NCBI GenBank assembly: GCA_000434735.1 | Contig: FR881217.1 | Coordinates: 7,495-49,830, forward strand | Length of the DNA stretch: 42,336 bases | Direction of reading: 5' to 3' | Origin: Bacteroides sp. CAG:530 | GTDB lineage: Bacteria > Bacteroidota > Bacteroidia > Bacteroidales > Bacteroidaceae | Shown here: positions 34,367-42,336 of the stretch, in pieces | Position numbering within the stretch: position 1 is the first letter of the stretch | Layout: each line of letters opens with the position of its first letter | The notes under the pieces: generated by a model | Databases searched by the model: none | Seen by the model: only the letters and a program-made list of their open reading frames with translations | Told to the model about the DNA's origin: nothing | Program-made: the position numbers and the translations under genes

Positions 34367-36001
34367 ATGAATATACTTTGGCTCGACTTGAACAGTTCTT
34401 ACGCTCACTCATCATTGGCTCTACCTGCTATACAGGCGCAGATGATGGACGATACTAATATAGAATGGAATATAGTATCGGCCACCATAAATGAAAGTCC
34501 CAACATTATAGCCGGAAAGATAGCCGCCGCAGAGCCTGATGTGATTGCCGCTACATGCTGGCTGTTCAATCACGATGTGCTGATGCATGTATTGGCACGT
34601 GCCAAAGCTATGGTTCCTAATAGCATGGTAATATTAGGAGGACCAGAATTCTTAGGCGACAACGAGGATTTTTTACGTCGCCATCCGTTTGTGGATATTA
34701 TATTAAGAGGTGAAGGTGAAGAAACATTCCCCTTGTGGACCAAGCATATAAACGATATCGACAAGTGGAAAGATATAACCGGATTGTGCTACATCCATAA
34801 TGACATTTATCAAGATGGAGGGATAGCGCGTGTTATGGACTTTGACCGCCTGACACCACCCGAAGAGAGTCCGCTGTTTAACTGGAGCAAACCTTTTGTG
34901 CAACTTGAAACCACACGAGGCTGCTTCAACACCTGCGCATTTTGTGTAAGCGGAGGCGAGAAACCTGTACGTTCTCTCTCAATAGACACTATACGCAAAC
35001 GAATAGACAACATACACCGCCACGGCATACGCAATATCCGTGTGCTGGACCGTACGTTCAATTATAACAGCCGACACGCCAAAGCGTTGCTCGATTTGTT
35101 CAGGGAGTATTCTGATATTCATTTTCATCTGGAGATACACCCTGCCCTGCTCACCGAAGAGCTAAAAGAAGAATTACGCCACATGCCTGCCGGACTGCTA
35201 CACTTGGAAGCCGGAATACAGAGCCTGAAGGAAGAAGTGCTAACTACAAGCCGCCGAAAAGGGAAGCTCAGCGCCGCCCTCGAAGGCTTACGCTTTCTGT
35301 GCGCACTACCCAACCTGATAACTCATGCCGACCTTATAGCCGGACTGCCGCTTTATCAGTTGGAAGAGATATTCAACGATGTGCGCGTGTTGGCATCATA
35401 TAATGCCGGAGAGATTCAGTTGGAATCGCTAAAACTTCTTCCGGGCACTGAGATGAGACGTCGCGCTGCCGAACTGGGTATCTGCTACTCTCCGCTCCCA
35501 CCCTATGAAGTATTGAAAACAAATGACATAACGCCAGAGGAATTGCATACCGCCTTTCTGTTATCGAGACTGCTCGATGGGTTCTATAACACCCCTGCAT
35601 GGCAAGACCTTACCCGCAAGCTGATAGTAGAGCAACACGACTTTCTGCACCGGATGCTCGATTATCTTATTTCGCTCGGTGTGGCAGATCAGCCTATGGG
35701 CATAGAGCGAAGAGGAAACATACTGTACGATTTCTGCCGAATACATTATCCGGAGTACGAGACTCAGGCTACTCTAACGTGGATTGAAGCCGGAATGTCG
35801 CTCAAGAAACAGCCGGCTGCACGAATCCGCACCAAGCACGTTTCGCCTCCCGAGGCATGGAGCGTATGCTATGGCGAGTACAAAGAAAGCCTACGACTGT
35901 GTATGCTGCCGGGCAACGATACAGACCCTAACACCTATTGGTACGGCTTTGAATCGGAAACGCAGCAAACCAAACCGGTATTTAAGGCTATCAGTAAATA
36001 A
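34367..36001 (+). CDS. B12-binding-domain radical SAM protein (DUF4080-like)
   Basis: The 544-residue protein has an N-terminal cobalamin-binding-like Rossmann region (about 1-130; 'AAEPDVIAATCWLFNHDVLM', 'VILGGPEFLGDN', 'ILRGEGEETFP'), then a radical SAM barrel with the CX3CX2C motif in 'ETTRGCFNTCAFCVSGGE' (about residues 183-200). A C-terminal region follows with 'LKLLPGTEMRRRAAELG' and about 150 residues typical of DUF4080 proteins. The classic B12-ligand DXHXXG motif is not obvious, so cobalamin binding is uncertain. The reaction is unknown. It is 27 bases ahead of the AddA-like gene and in the same direction, so it may share its transcript. Confidence 0.8.
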   Translation: MNILWLDLNSSYAHSSLALPAIQAQMMDDTNIEWNIVSATINESPNIIAGKIAAAEPDVIAATCWLFNHDVLMHVLARAKAMVPNSMVILGGPEFLGDNEDFLRRHPFVDIILRGEGEETFPLWTKHINDIDKWKDITGLCYIHNDIYQDGGIARVMDFDRLTPPEESPLFNWSKPFVQLETTRGCFNTCAFCVSGGEKPVRSLSIDTIRKRIDNIHRHGIRNIRVLDRTFNYNSRHAKALLDLFREYSDIHFHLEIHPALLTEELKEELRHMPAGLLHLEAGIQSLKEEVLTTSRRKGKLSAALEGLRFLCALPNLITHADLIAGLPLYQLEEIFNDVRVLASYNAGEIQLESLKLLPGTEMRRRAAELGICYSPLPPYEVLKTNDITPEELHTAFLLSRLLDGFYNTPAWQDLTRKLIVEQHDFLHRMLDYLISLGVADQPMGIERRGNILYDFCRIHYPEYETQATLTWIEAGMSLKKQPAARIRTKHVSPPEAWSVCYGEYKESLRLCMLPGNDTDPNTYWYGFESETQQTKPVFKAISK

Positions 36002-36028
36002 AACTAACTTAAACAATAAACATATACT

Positions 36029-39000
36029 ATGACCGCAGCGCACCCACAACTTTTGGTATATAAGGCTTCTGCAGGAAGTGGAAAGACATTCACCTTGGCA
36101 GTACGATACATCTGCCAACTGATAGAAGACCCGCGTGCATATCGCCGCATACTGGCTGTAACTTTCACCAACAAGGCTACAGCCGAAATGAAATCGCGCA
36201 TATTGGAACAGTTATACGGACTGGCTCATAATCTGAAGAGTTCTGAAGGCTATCTTAATGAACTGCATAAGCTAACGGGGAAAAGCCTTGACGAGATACA
36301 GAAATCGGCTGGCGAAGCGTTACGTAATATCATTCATGATTACAGCAGATTCCGCATTGAGACTATCGACTCCTTCTTTCAGTCGGTCATGAAGAACCTA
36401 GCTCGCGAGCTGGAACTTGGAGCCAACCTCAACATAGAGTTGAATAATAAAGACGTGCTATCCGATGCCGTAGACTCTATGATAGAGAACCTCAACAGAA
36501 AGTCGCCCGTTCTGGGTTGGCTGCTTGAATATATAGAAGAGCAGATAGAAAACGATAAACGCTGGGATGTATCTAAAGATATCAAAAAGTTCGGAGAAAA
36601 TATTTTCAATGAAGAATACATTGAGAAAGGCGACGGACTGCGCAAAAAGCTATCCGACCCAACATTCATTCCAGATTTCAGAAAGAGACTGAAGCAGAAG
36701 CTAGAAGATGCTACAGAAATAATGAAGGGATTCTGCGATCAGTTCTACGGAATACTGGAAACGAATAGTCTTACTATAGACAACCTTGCCAACAAAAAAA
36801 ATGGAATTTCCAGTTATTTCAATAAATTAGGCAATGGCGAACTGAGGGATGAAAAGGTTTGCAACCAGACACTAGAAAAATGCCTGGACAGCAGCGAAAG
36901 CTGGGTTACTAAAAATGCAAAAAACCGAGACTCCATCATCAGTTTGGTAGAGTCAGAATTACGTCCTCTACTTATCGACGCTGAGAAAATGCGCCCTATA
37001 CAAAAAACAACTATCAACTCCTGCAAACTTACTCTAAAGTACATCAACAACCTGCGCCTGCTGGCAAACATCGACTTAGAGGTGCGCGAACTTAATCAGC
37101 GCAACAACCGCTTCCTTCTTTCGGACACCAACGCTTTACTGCACGGACTTATCAGCAAAGGCGACGCTACATTTGTGTACGAAAAGATAGGAACCAACAT
37201 CGACACGGTGATGATTGATGAGTTTCAAGACACATCGCGTATGCAGTGGGAGAACTTCCATTTGCTGCTTGAAGAATGCTTGTCGCAAAAAGAAGGCAGT
37301 CTGATAGTGGGGGACATAAAGCAAAGCATCTACCGCTGGAGAAACGGCGACTGGAAGATATTGGCAAACATAAAGCACGACCCTACGCTGAGAGTGAACG
37401 AGTGCACCCTCGATACCAACTGGCGAAGCGAATCAATGATCATAAGATTCAACAATGAGTTCTTTACCGCAGCCTGTCTGGAGCTGAACAACCGTTACGA
37501 GGAAGAAATGAAAGAGCCATGCGCACCGCTGGTAAACGCTTATATAGATGTATGCCAGAAAACCGCCAAAAAGACTGAAAACGGTTACGTAAAGGTATCT
37601 ATGCTGACCGACTCTAAAGACAATCCTTTCCGCGAGCAGGTTCTCAATGAACTGGTAGACGAAGTCAAGTCACTGATAGAACAAGGAGTGCAGACTAACG
37701 ATATCGCCATCTTGGTACGAAAGAACAAAGACATACCACAGATAGCCGAATTCTTCGACAAGAACGCCGGTGTTCGCATCGTATCCGACGAAGCTTTCCA
37801 GCTTAACGCATCGCTTGCCATCTGCATGATGATAGACGGATTACGCTATCTCACCACGCCCGAAGACACCGTGGCAAAGGCTCGTCTGGCATTGAGTTAC
37901 CAAAAAGAGATACTCCGCCAAGACATCGACATGAATACCATATTACTGAATGGCACAGACCAATATCTGCCTACCGACTTCCTTTTACGCCAAAAAGAAC
38001 TTCGCTTCATGCCACTATATGAGTTGCTCGAAAAGCTGTTCGTCATATTCAGCATGAATCAGATTAAGCAGCAAGATGCCTACCTGTGCGCTTTCTATGA
38101 TGCCATTACAGAATATATGCAGAAAAACTCTTCAGAACTGACGGCTTTCATAGCTTTTTGGGATGAACATCTGTCTACCAAGACCATTCCGTCGGGAGAG
38201 ATAGACGGTATTCGCATATTGTCAATACATAAATCTAAAGGATTGGAGTTTCACACTGTGCTTATCCCCTACTGCGACTGGAAAATGGAGAACGAAACCA
38301 ATTCTAATCTGATATGGAGCACGCCTAACCAGATAACGGACAATGCCGAAAATGCCAGTCTGTTTAACGCATTGGATATTGTCCCCATCAATTACTCTAA
38401 GACGATGGCAGAATCGGTTTACAGCAACAGCTACTACGACGAAAGGCTTCAGCTATGGATAGACAACATCAACCTGCTGTATGTGGCGTTTACCAGAGCT
38501 TGCAAGAACCTGATTGTTTGGGGATGCTCTAATAAAAAAGGTACGGTGTCTGAATTGTTAGAGCAAAGCATCTCTCAAGTAGACATTGAGCAAACTAAGA
38601 TTGAAGAAGAAGACTACGAAACCGAAGAGACGAATGATGAAGCCACACGCTATGAGTTCGGCAAGCTTTACATATCCGAATGGAAAAAGCAGAAGCAATC
38701 TGACAACAGACTGAACGCTACCGCCGAAGGCATTCCGGTGCGCATGGAGTCTATAGAAACCGAATTCGAGTTCAAGCAATCTAACCGCTCGGCAGATTTC
38801 ATAAACGGTAAGGATGATGACGACAAGACTTCGGAATACATTCAGCAAGGCGAGTTGCTGCACAGAGTGTTCGCTTCTATCAATACGGCAGATGATGTAG
38901 ACGCAGCCATAGACCGCCTGTGTTTTGAAGGTGTAATAGAATCGGAGAAGCAAGAGAAGCAGATACGCAACCTGGCGCAGAAGGCGCTTTCGCGCAGCGA

Positions 39001-39289
39001 AGTGGCTGGATGGTACGATGGCACATGGACTCTGCACAACGAATGCAGCATCATCTATACCGACGAGGAGGGAAACATGCAGATACGACGCCCCGACCGA
39101 GTAATGGAAAAAGACGGCGAAGTGATAGTGGTGGACTTTAAGTTCGGAAAGAAAAAAGACAGCTACACCGCACAGGTACAAGAGTATATGCAGCTACTTC
39201 ACCAAATGGGATACAGCCGCATAAAGGGTTACCTATGGTATGTATACTCTAACGACCTGACTGAAGTAAACCTCCAATTTAAATTCTAA
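36029..39289 (+). CDS. addA: AddA-like UvrD-family helicase-nuclease
   Basis: The 1086-residue protein is a superfamily 1A helicase with a nuclease tail, used to resect DNA double-strand ends for recombination. Helicase motifs are Walker A 'ASAGSGKT' (13-20), motif II 'MIDEFQDTSRMQWENF' (about 395), motif III 'GDIKQSIYRWRNGDW', motif IV 'TLDTNWRSESMI', motif V 'ILSIHKSKGLEFHTVLIP' and motif VI 'LLYVAFTRACKNLIVWG' (about 815). The C-terminal PD-(D/E)XK core is 'RPDRVMEKDGEVIVVDFKFG' (about 1035) with 'QVQEYMQLL'. The AddB-like partner starts 13 bases downstream. Sequence alone does not separate AddA from RecB well, but the pairing with a cysteine-rich nuclease partner supports AddAB. Confidence 0.88.
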   Translation: MTAAHPQLLVYKASAGSGKTFTLAVRYICQLIEDPRAYRRILAVTFTNKATAEMKSRILEQLYGLAHNLKSSEGYLNELHKLTGKSLDEIQKSAGEALRNIIHDYSRFRIETIDSFFQSVMKNLARELELGANLNIELNNKDVLSDAVDSMIENLNRKSPVLGWLLEYIEEQIENDKRWDVSKDIKKFGENIFNEEYIEKGDGLRKKLSDPTFIPDFRKRLKQKLEDATEIMKGFCDQFYGILETNSLTIDNLANKKNGISSYFNKLGNGELRDEKVCNQTLEKCLDSSESWVTKNAKNRDSIISLVESELRPLLIDAEKMRPIQKTTINSCKLTLKYINNLRLLANIDLEVRELNQRNNRFLLSDTNALLHGLISKGDATFVYEKIGTNIDTVMIDEFQDTSRMQWENFHLLLEECLSQKEGSLIVGDIKQSIYRWRNGDWKILANIKHDPTLRVNECTLDTNWRSESMIIRFNNEFFTAACLELNNRYEEEMKEPCAPLVNAYIDVCQKTAKKTENGYVKVSMLTDSKDNPFREQVLNELVDEVKSLIEQGVQTNDIAILVRKNKDIPQIAEFFDKNAGVRIVSDEAFQLNASLAICMMIDGLRYLTTPEDTVAKARLALSYQKEILRQDIDMNTILLNGTDQYLPTDFLLRQKELRFMPLYELLEKLFVIFSMNQIKQQDAYLCAFYDAITEYMQKNSSELTAFIAFWDEHLSTKTIPSGEIDGIRILSIHKSKGLEFHTVLIPYCDWKMENETNSNLIWSTPNQITDNAENASLFNALDIVPINYSKTMAESVYSNSYYDERLQLWIDNINLLYVAFTRACKNLIVWGCSNKKGTVSELLEQSISQVDIEQTKIEEEDYETEETNDEATRYEFGKLYISEWKKQKQSDNRLNATAEGIPVRMESIETEFEFKQSNRSADFINGKDDDDKTSEYIQQGELLHRVFASINTADDVDAAIDRLCFEGVIESEKQEKQIRNLAQKALSRSEVAGWYDGTWTLHNECSIIYTDEEGNMQIRRPDRVMEKDGEVIVVDFKFGKKKDSYTAQVQEYMQLLHQMGYSRIKGYLWYVYSNDLTEVNLQFKF

Positions 39290-39302
39290 AAAGAACATCT
39301 AC

Positions 39303-42176
39303 ATGGAAACATTTCTTAAACAAGTGGCACAAGACCTTTTCAGTAAACTGAATGGAGATTTCAGCAATGTGGCTGTGGTTTTCCCTAACAAACGTGCCAG
39401 CCTGTTCTTCAACGAATATCTATCTGCCCAAGCGGAGCATCCCATTTGGTCGCCCACATATATCAGCATCAGCGAGCTTTTCAGAAAATGCTCTGACCTT
39501 AACGTGGGAGACCCCGTAAAACTGGTATGCGATTTATATAAGGTGTTCAAGGAAGAATCAGGAAGCAATGAAGCGTTAGACGATTTCTACTTCTGGGGCG
39601 AGATGCTTATCTCCGACTTCGACGATGCCGACAAGAACATGGCAGATACCGAAACGCTTTTCTCTAACCTGAAAGACCTGAACGACCTGACAGACCGTTA
39701 TGAGTTTCTTGAAGAGGAACAGAAAGAAGCGTTGGCGCAGTTCTTCGCCAACTTTAATATTGAAGAGTCTACCCAACTGAAGCAACGTTTCATCACTACA
39801 TGGGACGTACTGGGCAAGGTATATTCAAAATACAAGTCGCTGCTGAAGAGCCAAAGCATAGCTTACGAGGGTATGATGTATCGCGAAGTGACCGAGAATT
39901 TCGACATCGACCAACTGCCGTACAGCAAATACGTGTTTGTAGGATTCAATGTGCTGAATAAGGTAGAACATACACTTTTCGAGAAACTGAACGAAGCCGG
40001 AAAAGCACTTTTCTATTGGGATTACGACAATTATTACTTAAATCGCTGTCCGCACGAAGCAGGCGAGTTCATCAGACGCAATTTAAAGGATTTCCCGTCG
40101 GAACTGCCGTCCGATTTATTCAGCAATCTGGATAACGACAAAGACATAACCGTCATCAAATCGCCCACCGAAAACGGACAAGCCAGATATTTGCCGCAAT
40201 GGATTCGCGATAACCTTACTCCGTCTGAAAAGGAAACGGCTGTAGTGCTTTGCAACGAAAGCCTACTGCAACCGGTACTGCACTGCTTGCCAGAAAACGT
40301 AAAGCATATCAACATAACAATGGGATTTCCGCTTTCGCAGACTCCGGCATACAGTTTTCTGAATGCGCTGATAGAACTGCATATTTCAGGTTATAATCCT
40401 AAGACAGGAAGGTATCAATATGAGCATGTGGCAAGTGTGCTTAAGCACCCGTACACCATTCAGCTTAGCGACAAGACCGAAGAGCTAATGCAAACACTCA
40501 CAACTAACAACCGCTTCTACCCGCTGCCTTCGGAGTTGATGCAAGACGAGGCGTTGGATTTGCTTTTCCGCCCATGCGACAACAACAAAACGCTGTGCAA
40601 GACATTGGCAGAAGCGTTGAAGCGAATAGCCACCATCTACCAAAATCAAGCGGAATCATCAGAACAGGCATACGACCAGCTATACAGAGAATCGTTATTC
40701 AAGGCATATACCACGATAAACCGTTTTTACACACTGATAGAAGACGGAACGCTGAACGTACAGCCAGGTACATTCCAGCGTCTGCTTACACGAGTAATGG
40801 CTACGGCTAATATCCCGTTCCACGGTGAACCTGCCATCGGATTACAGATTATGGGAGTACTGGAAACCCGAAACCTTGACTTCCGTCATTTGATTCTATT
40901 ATCGGTAAACGAAGGACAATTGCCTAAAGCGGGCAACGACTCATCGTTCATTCCGTACAACCTGAGAAAGGCGTTCGGCATGACCACCATCGACCATAAG
41001 ATAGCGGTATACGCATATTATTTTTACCGAATGATACAGCGTGCCGAAAAGGTGGACTTCATTTATAACACCACTACAGACGGACTTAACAAGGGAGAGA
41101 TTTCGCGCTTCATACTGCAGTTGCTTGCCGAATGGAATCACCCCATAAAGCAAAAGTCGCTCGAAGCGGAGCAATCGCCACTGCAAACAGAAAGCATCGT
41201 GGTAAATAAGGACTTATCAATAATGCGCCGTATGCAGAGCCACTTCGATGTACGCGTAAACCCTAAAGCCAGCATCTCGCCATCGGCAATGAACTGCTAT
41301 ATGGACTGTCCGCTTAAGTTCTATTATAAATACGTAGCCAAGCTGAATGTGCCCGACGAGGTAAGTTCTGAAATAGACTCCGCCAAATTCGGAAGCATAT
41401 TCCACTGGGTAGCGGAGCATATCTATAAAAAACTTACCGAGTGCGGCAAGCTAATAAACAAAGAGACATTAGAGGCGTTGCTGAAAGACGAGACGCGACT
41501 TCACGACTTTGTAGACAACGGATTCAAGGAGTTGTTCTTCAACATCCCCGCCAACGAACGCCCCGAATACAACGGTGTGCAGCTTGTCAACTCTGAGGTA
41601 ATATATCGCTATGTTCGTCAGTTGCTTAAAAACGACTTAGCCTATGCTCCGTTCAACTTCATAGCGTCTGAAACAGCGGTGTACGAAAACATCGACATCA
41701 ACACGCCGAAGGGTGCTATAAAATCGCGCATCGGAGGTATCATAGACCGTATGGACGAGAAAGACGGCACACTAAGAATAGTGGACTACAAGACCGGAGG
41801 AAAACCGGAGACCTTCCCCGACGTGGAATCTCTATTCACTCCCGGCGACAAGCGTTCTAACTATATCTTCCAGACTTTCTTATACGCATCTATCGTAGAA
41901 AAGAAACTACATGATAAAGGCGATAGCAGAAAGGTAGCTCCTGCCCTACTGTACATTCACAAAGCTTCTGCCGAAGATTATTCTCCGGTGATAGTTCAGA
42001 AGGAGTCAAGAAAAGACCCTAAACCCATAGACGACTTTTCTTCCTACGAGCCGGAGTACAGAGAGCGGTTACAGACACTGCTTGAAGAGATTTTCAACCC
42101 CGACATTCCTTTCTGCCAAACAGAAGAAGAGGACAAATGTACCTACTGCGATTACTGCAAATTATGCAGAAAGTAG
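39303..42176 (+). CDS. addB: AddB-like PD-(D/E)XK nuclease subunit with Fe-S staple
   Basis: The 957-residue protein starts with 'VAVVFPNKRASLFFNEYL', a helicase-like N-terminus without a Walker A lysine motif, as in AddB/RecC-type subunits. 'LETRNLDFRHLILLSVNEGQ' lies mid-protein. The C-terminal nuclease core has 'IGGIIDRMDEKDGTLRIVDY' followed by KTGG (about residue 827) and 'QTFLY'. Cysteines fit an iron-sulfur staple: Cys665 and Cys669 in 'CYMDCPLKFYYKY', and Cys946, 949, 952 and 955 in the final 'CTYCDYCKLCRK'. In AddB one upstream Cys and three tail Cys hold a [4Fe-4S] cluster that stabilises the nuclease. It follows addA by 13 bases; both probably act as a heterodimer. Confidence 0.88.
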   Translation: METFLKQVAQDLFSKLNGDFSNVAVVFPNKRASLFFNEYLSAQAEHPIWSPTYISISELFRKCSDLNVGDPVKLVCDLYKVFKEESGSNEALDDFYFWGEMLISDFDDADKNMADTETLFSNLKDLNDLTDRYEFLEEEQKEALAQFFANFNIEESTQLKQRFITTWDVLGKVYSKYKSLLKSQSIAYEGMMYREVTENFDIDQLPYSKYVFVGFNVLNKVEHTLFEKLNEAGKALFYWDYDNYYLNRCPHEAGEFIRRNLKDFPSELPSDLFSNLDNDKDITVIKSPTENGQARYLPQWIRDNLTPSEKETAVVLCNESLLQPVLHCLPENVKHINITMGFPLSQTPAYSFLNALIELHISGYNPKTGRYQYEHVASVLKHPYTIQLSDKTEELMQTLTTNNRFYPLPSELMQDEALDLLFRPCDNNKTLCKTLAEALKRIATIYQNQAESSEQAYDQLYRESLFKAYTTINRFYTLIEDGTLNVQPGTFQRLLTRVMATANIPFHGEPAIGLQIMGVLETRNLDFRHLILLSVNEGQLPKAGNDSSFIPYNLRKAFGMTTIDHKIAVYAYYFYRMIQRAEKVDFIYNTTTDGLNKGEISRFILQLLAEWNHPIKQKSLEAEQSPLQTESIVVNKDLSIMRRMQSHFDVRVNPKASISPSAMNCYMDCPLKFYYKYVAKLNVPDEVSSEIDSAKFGSIFHWVAEHIYKKLTECGKLINKETLEALLKDETRLHDFVDNGFKELFFNIPANERPEYNGVQLVNSEVIYRYVRQLLKNDLAYAPFNFIASETAVYENIDINTPKGAIKSRIGGIIDRMDEKDGTLRIVDYKTGGKPETFPDVESLFTPGDKRSNYIFQTFLYASIVEKKLHDKGDSRKVAPALLYIHKASAEDYSPVIVQKESRKDPKPIDDFSSYEPEYRERLQTLLEEIFNPDIPFCQTEEEDKCTYCDYCKLCRK

Positions 42177-42195
42177 TTTGAAGCTGGGGTATAAG

Positions 42196-42270
42196 TTACC
42201 GTATGGTTTTAGATTACGGTAAAATGAAGTTCCCTCAAAAAGTTATGCAAAAACTTTTTGAGGGAACTTC
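42196..42270 (+). terminator. Two hairpins after addB
   Basis: A small hairpin TTACCGTA/TACGGTAA (42196-42203 and 42215-42222) is followed by a 19-bp perfect stem (42226-42244 with 42252-42270, loop ATGCAAA). There is no long T-run outside the stem, so termination is likely but not certain; the stem's own A/T-rich half may contribute. Confidence 0.6.
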
Positions 42271-42336
42271 AACTATTTCTGATTATCATGTAATAATTAT
42301 AATCTAACGTGAGTTCGAAATAAGAATAAATATATT

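Overview
The window reads as a chromosomal segment of a gut-type Bacteroidales bacterium (Bacteroides, Phocaeicola or a close relative). The evidence is a type III (GlnN) glutamine synthetase, a fimbrillin (FimA/Mfa) locus with DUF3575 and Mfa2-like partners, a TamB-like protein, a thiamine operon in the order thiS-E-G-C-H-F, start codons without clear Shine-Dalgarno sequences, and several -7 elements matching the Bacteroides pattern TAnnTTTG. One promoter, upstream of prs, has the complete TTTG-N20-TAnnTTTG form.

Layout: 27-6498 carries tamB and the two-gene agmatine-to-putrescine pathway. 6499-6956 is intergenic, with a terminator and a 21-bp phased repeat array. 6957-9707 is hisH-hisA-hisF-hisIE, followed by an FtsE-like ABC ATPase (9726-10436). 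lysC, lysA and valS follow, each ended by a strong terminator hairpin. 16247-23876 is the accessory part: a seven-helix membrane protein with a cytosolic AraC-type DNA-binding domain, then an apparent operon of DUF3575 protein, Mfa2-like lipoprotein, short fimbrillin and two long fimbrillins with FISUMP/DUF1566-like C-terminal modules. 24214-26403 (minus strand) is glnN. 26916-32288 is the thiamine operon behind a TPP riboswitch, and a separately promoted ThiE/TenI-like gene follows. The window ends with prs, a B12-binding radical SAM protein (DUF4080-like), and an AddA/AddB-type helicase-nuclease pair.

How they work together: AguA and AguB make putrescine. HisH/HisF with HisA and HisIE cover the middle of histidine synthesis, while hisG, hisD, hisC and hisB are not here. 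LysC and LysA are the first and last enzymes of lysine synthesis. The thi genes make the thiazole (ThiS, F, G, H) and pyrimidine (ThiC) halves and join them (ThiE). prs supplies PRPP. The fimbrial locus probably builds a surface fibre whose tip subunits may bind ligands, under the adjacent membrane-bound regulator.

Most of the window is ordinary core genome. The most interesting parts are the fimbrial locus with its leader inverted repeat and twin lectin-like pilins, the 21-bp and 22-bp phased intergenic repeats, and a ThiF without the usual cysteines. Nothing here is proven to be a new system.
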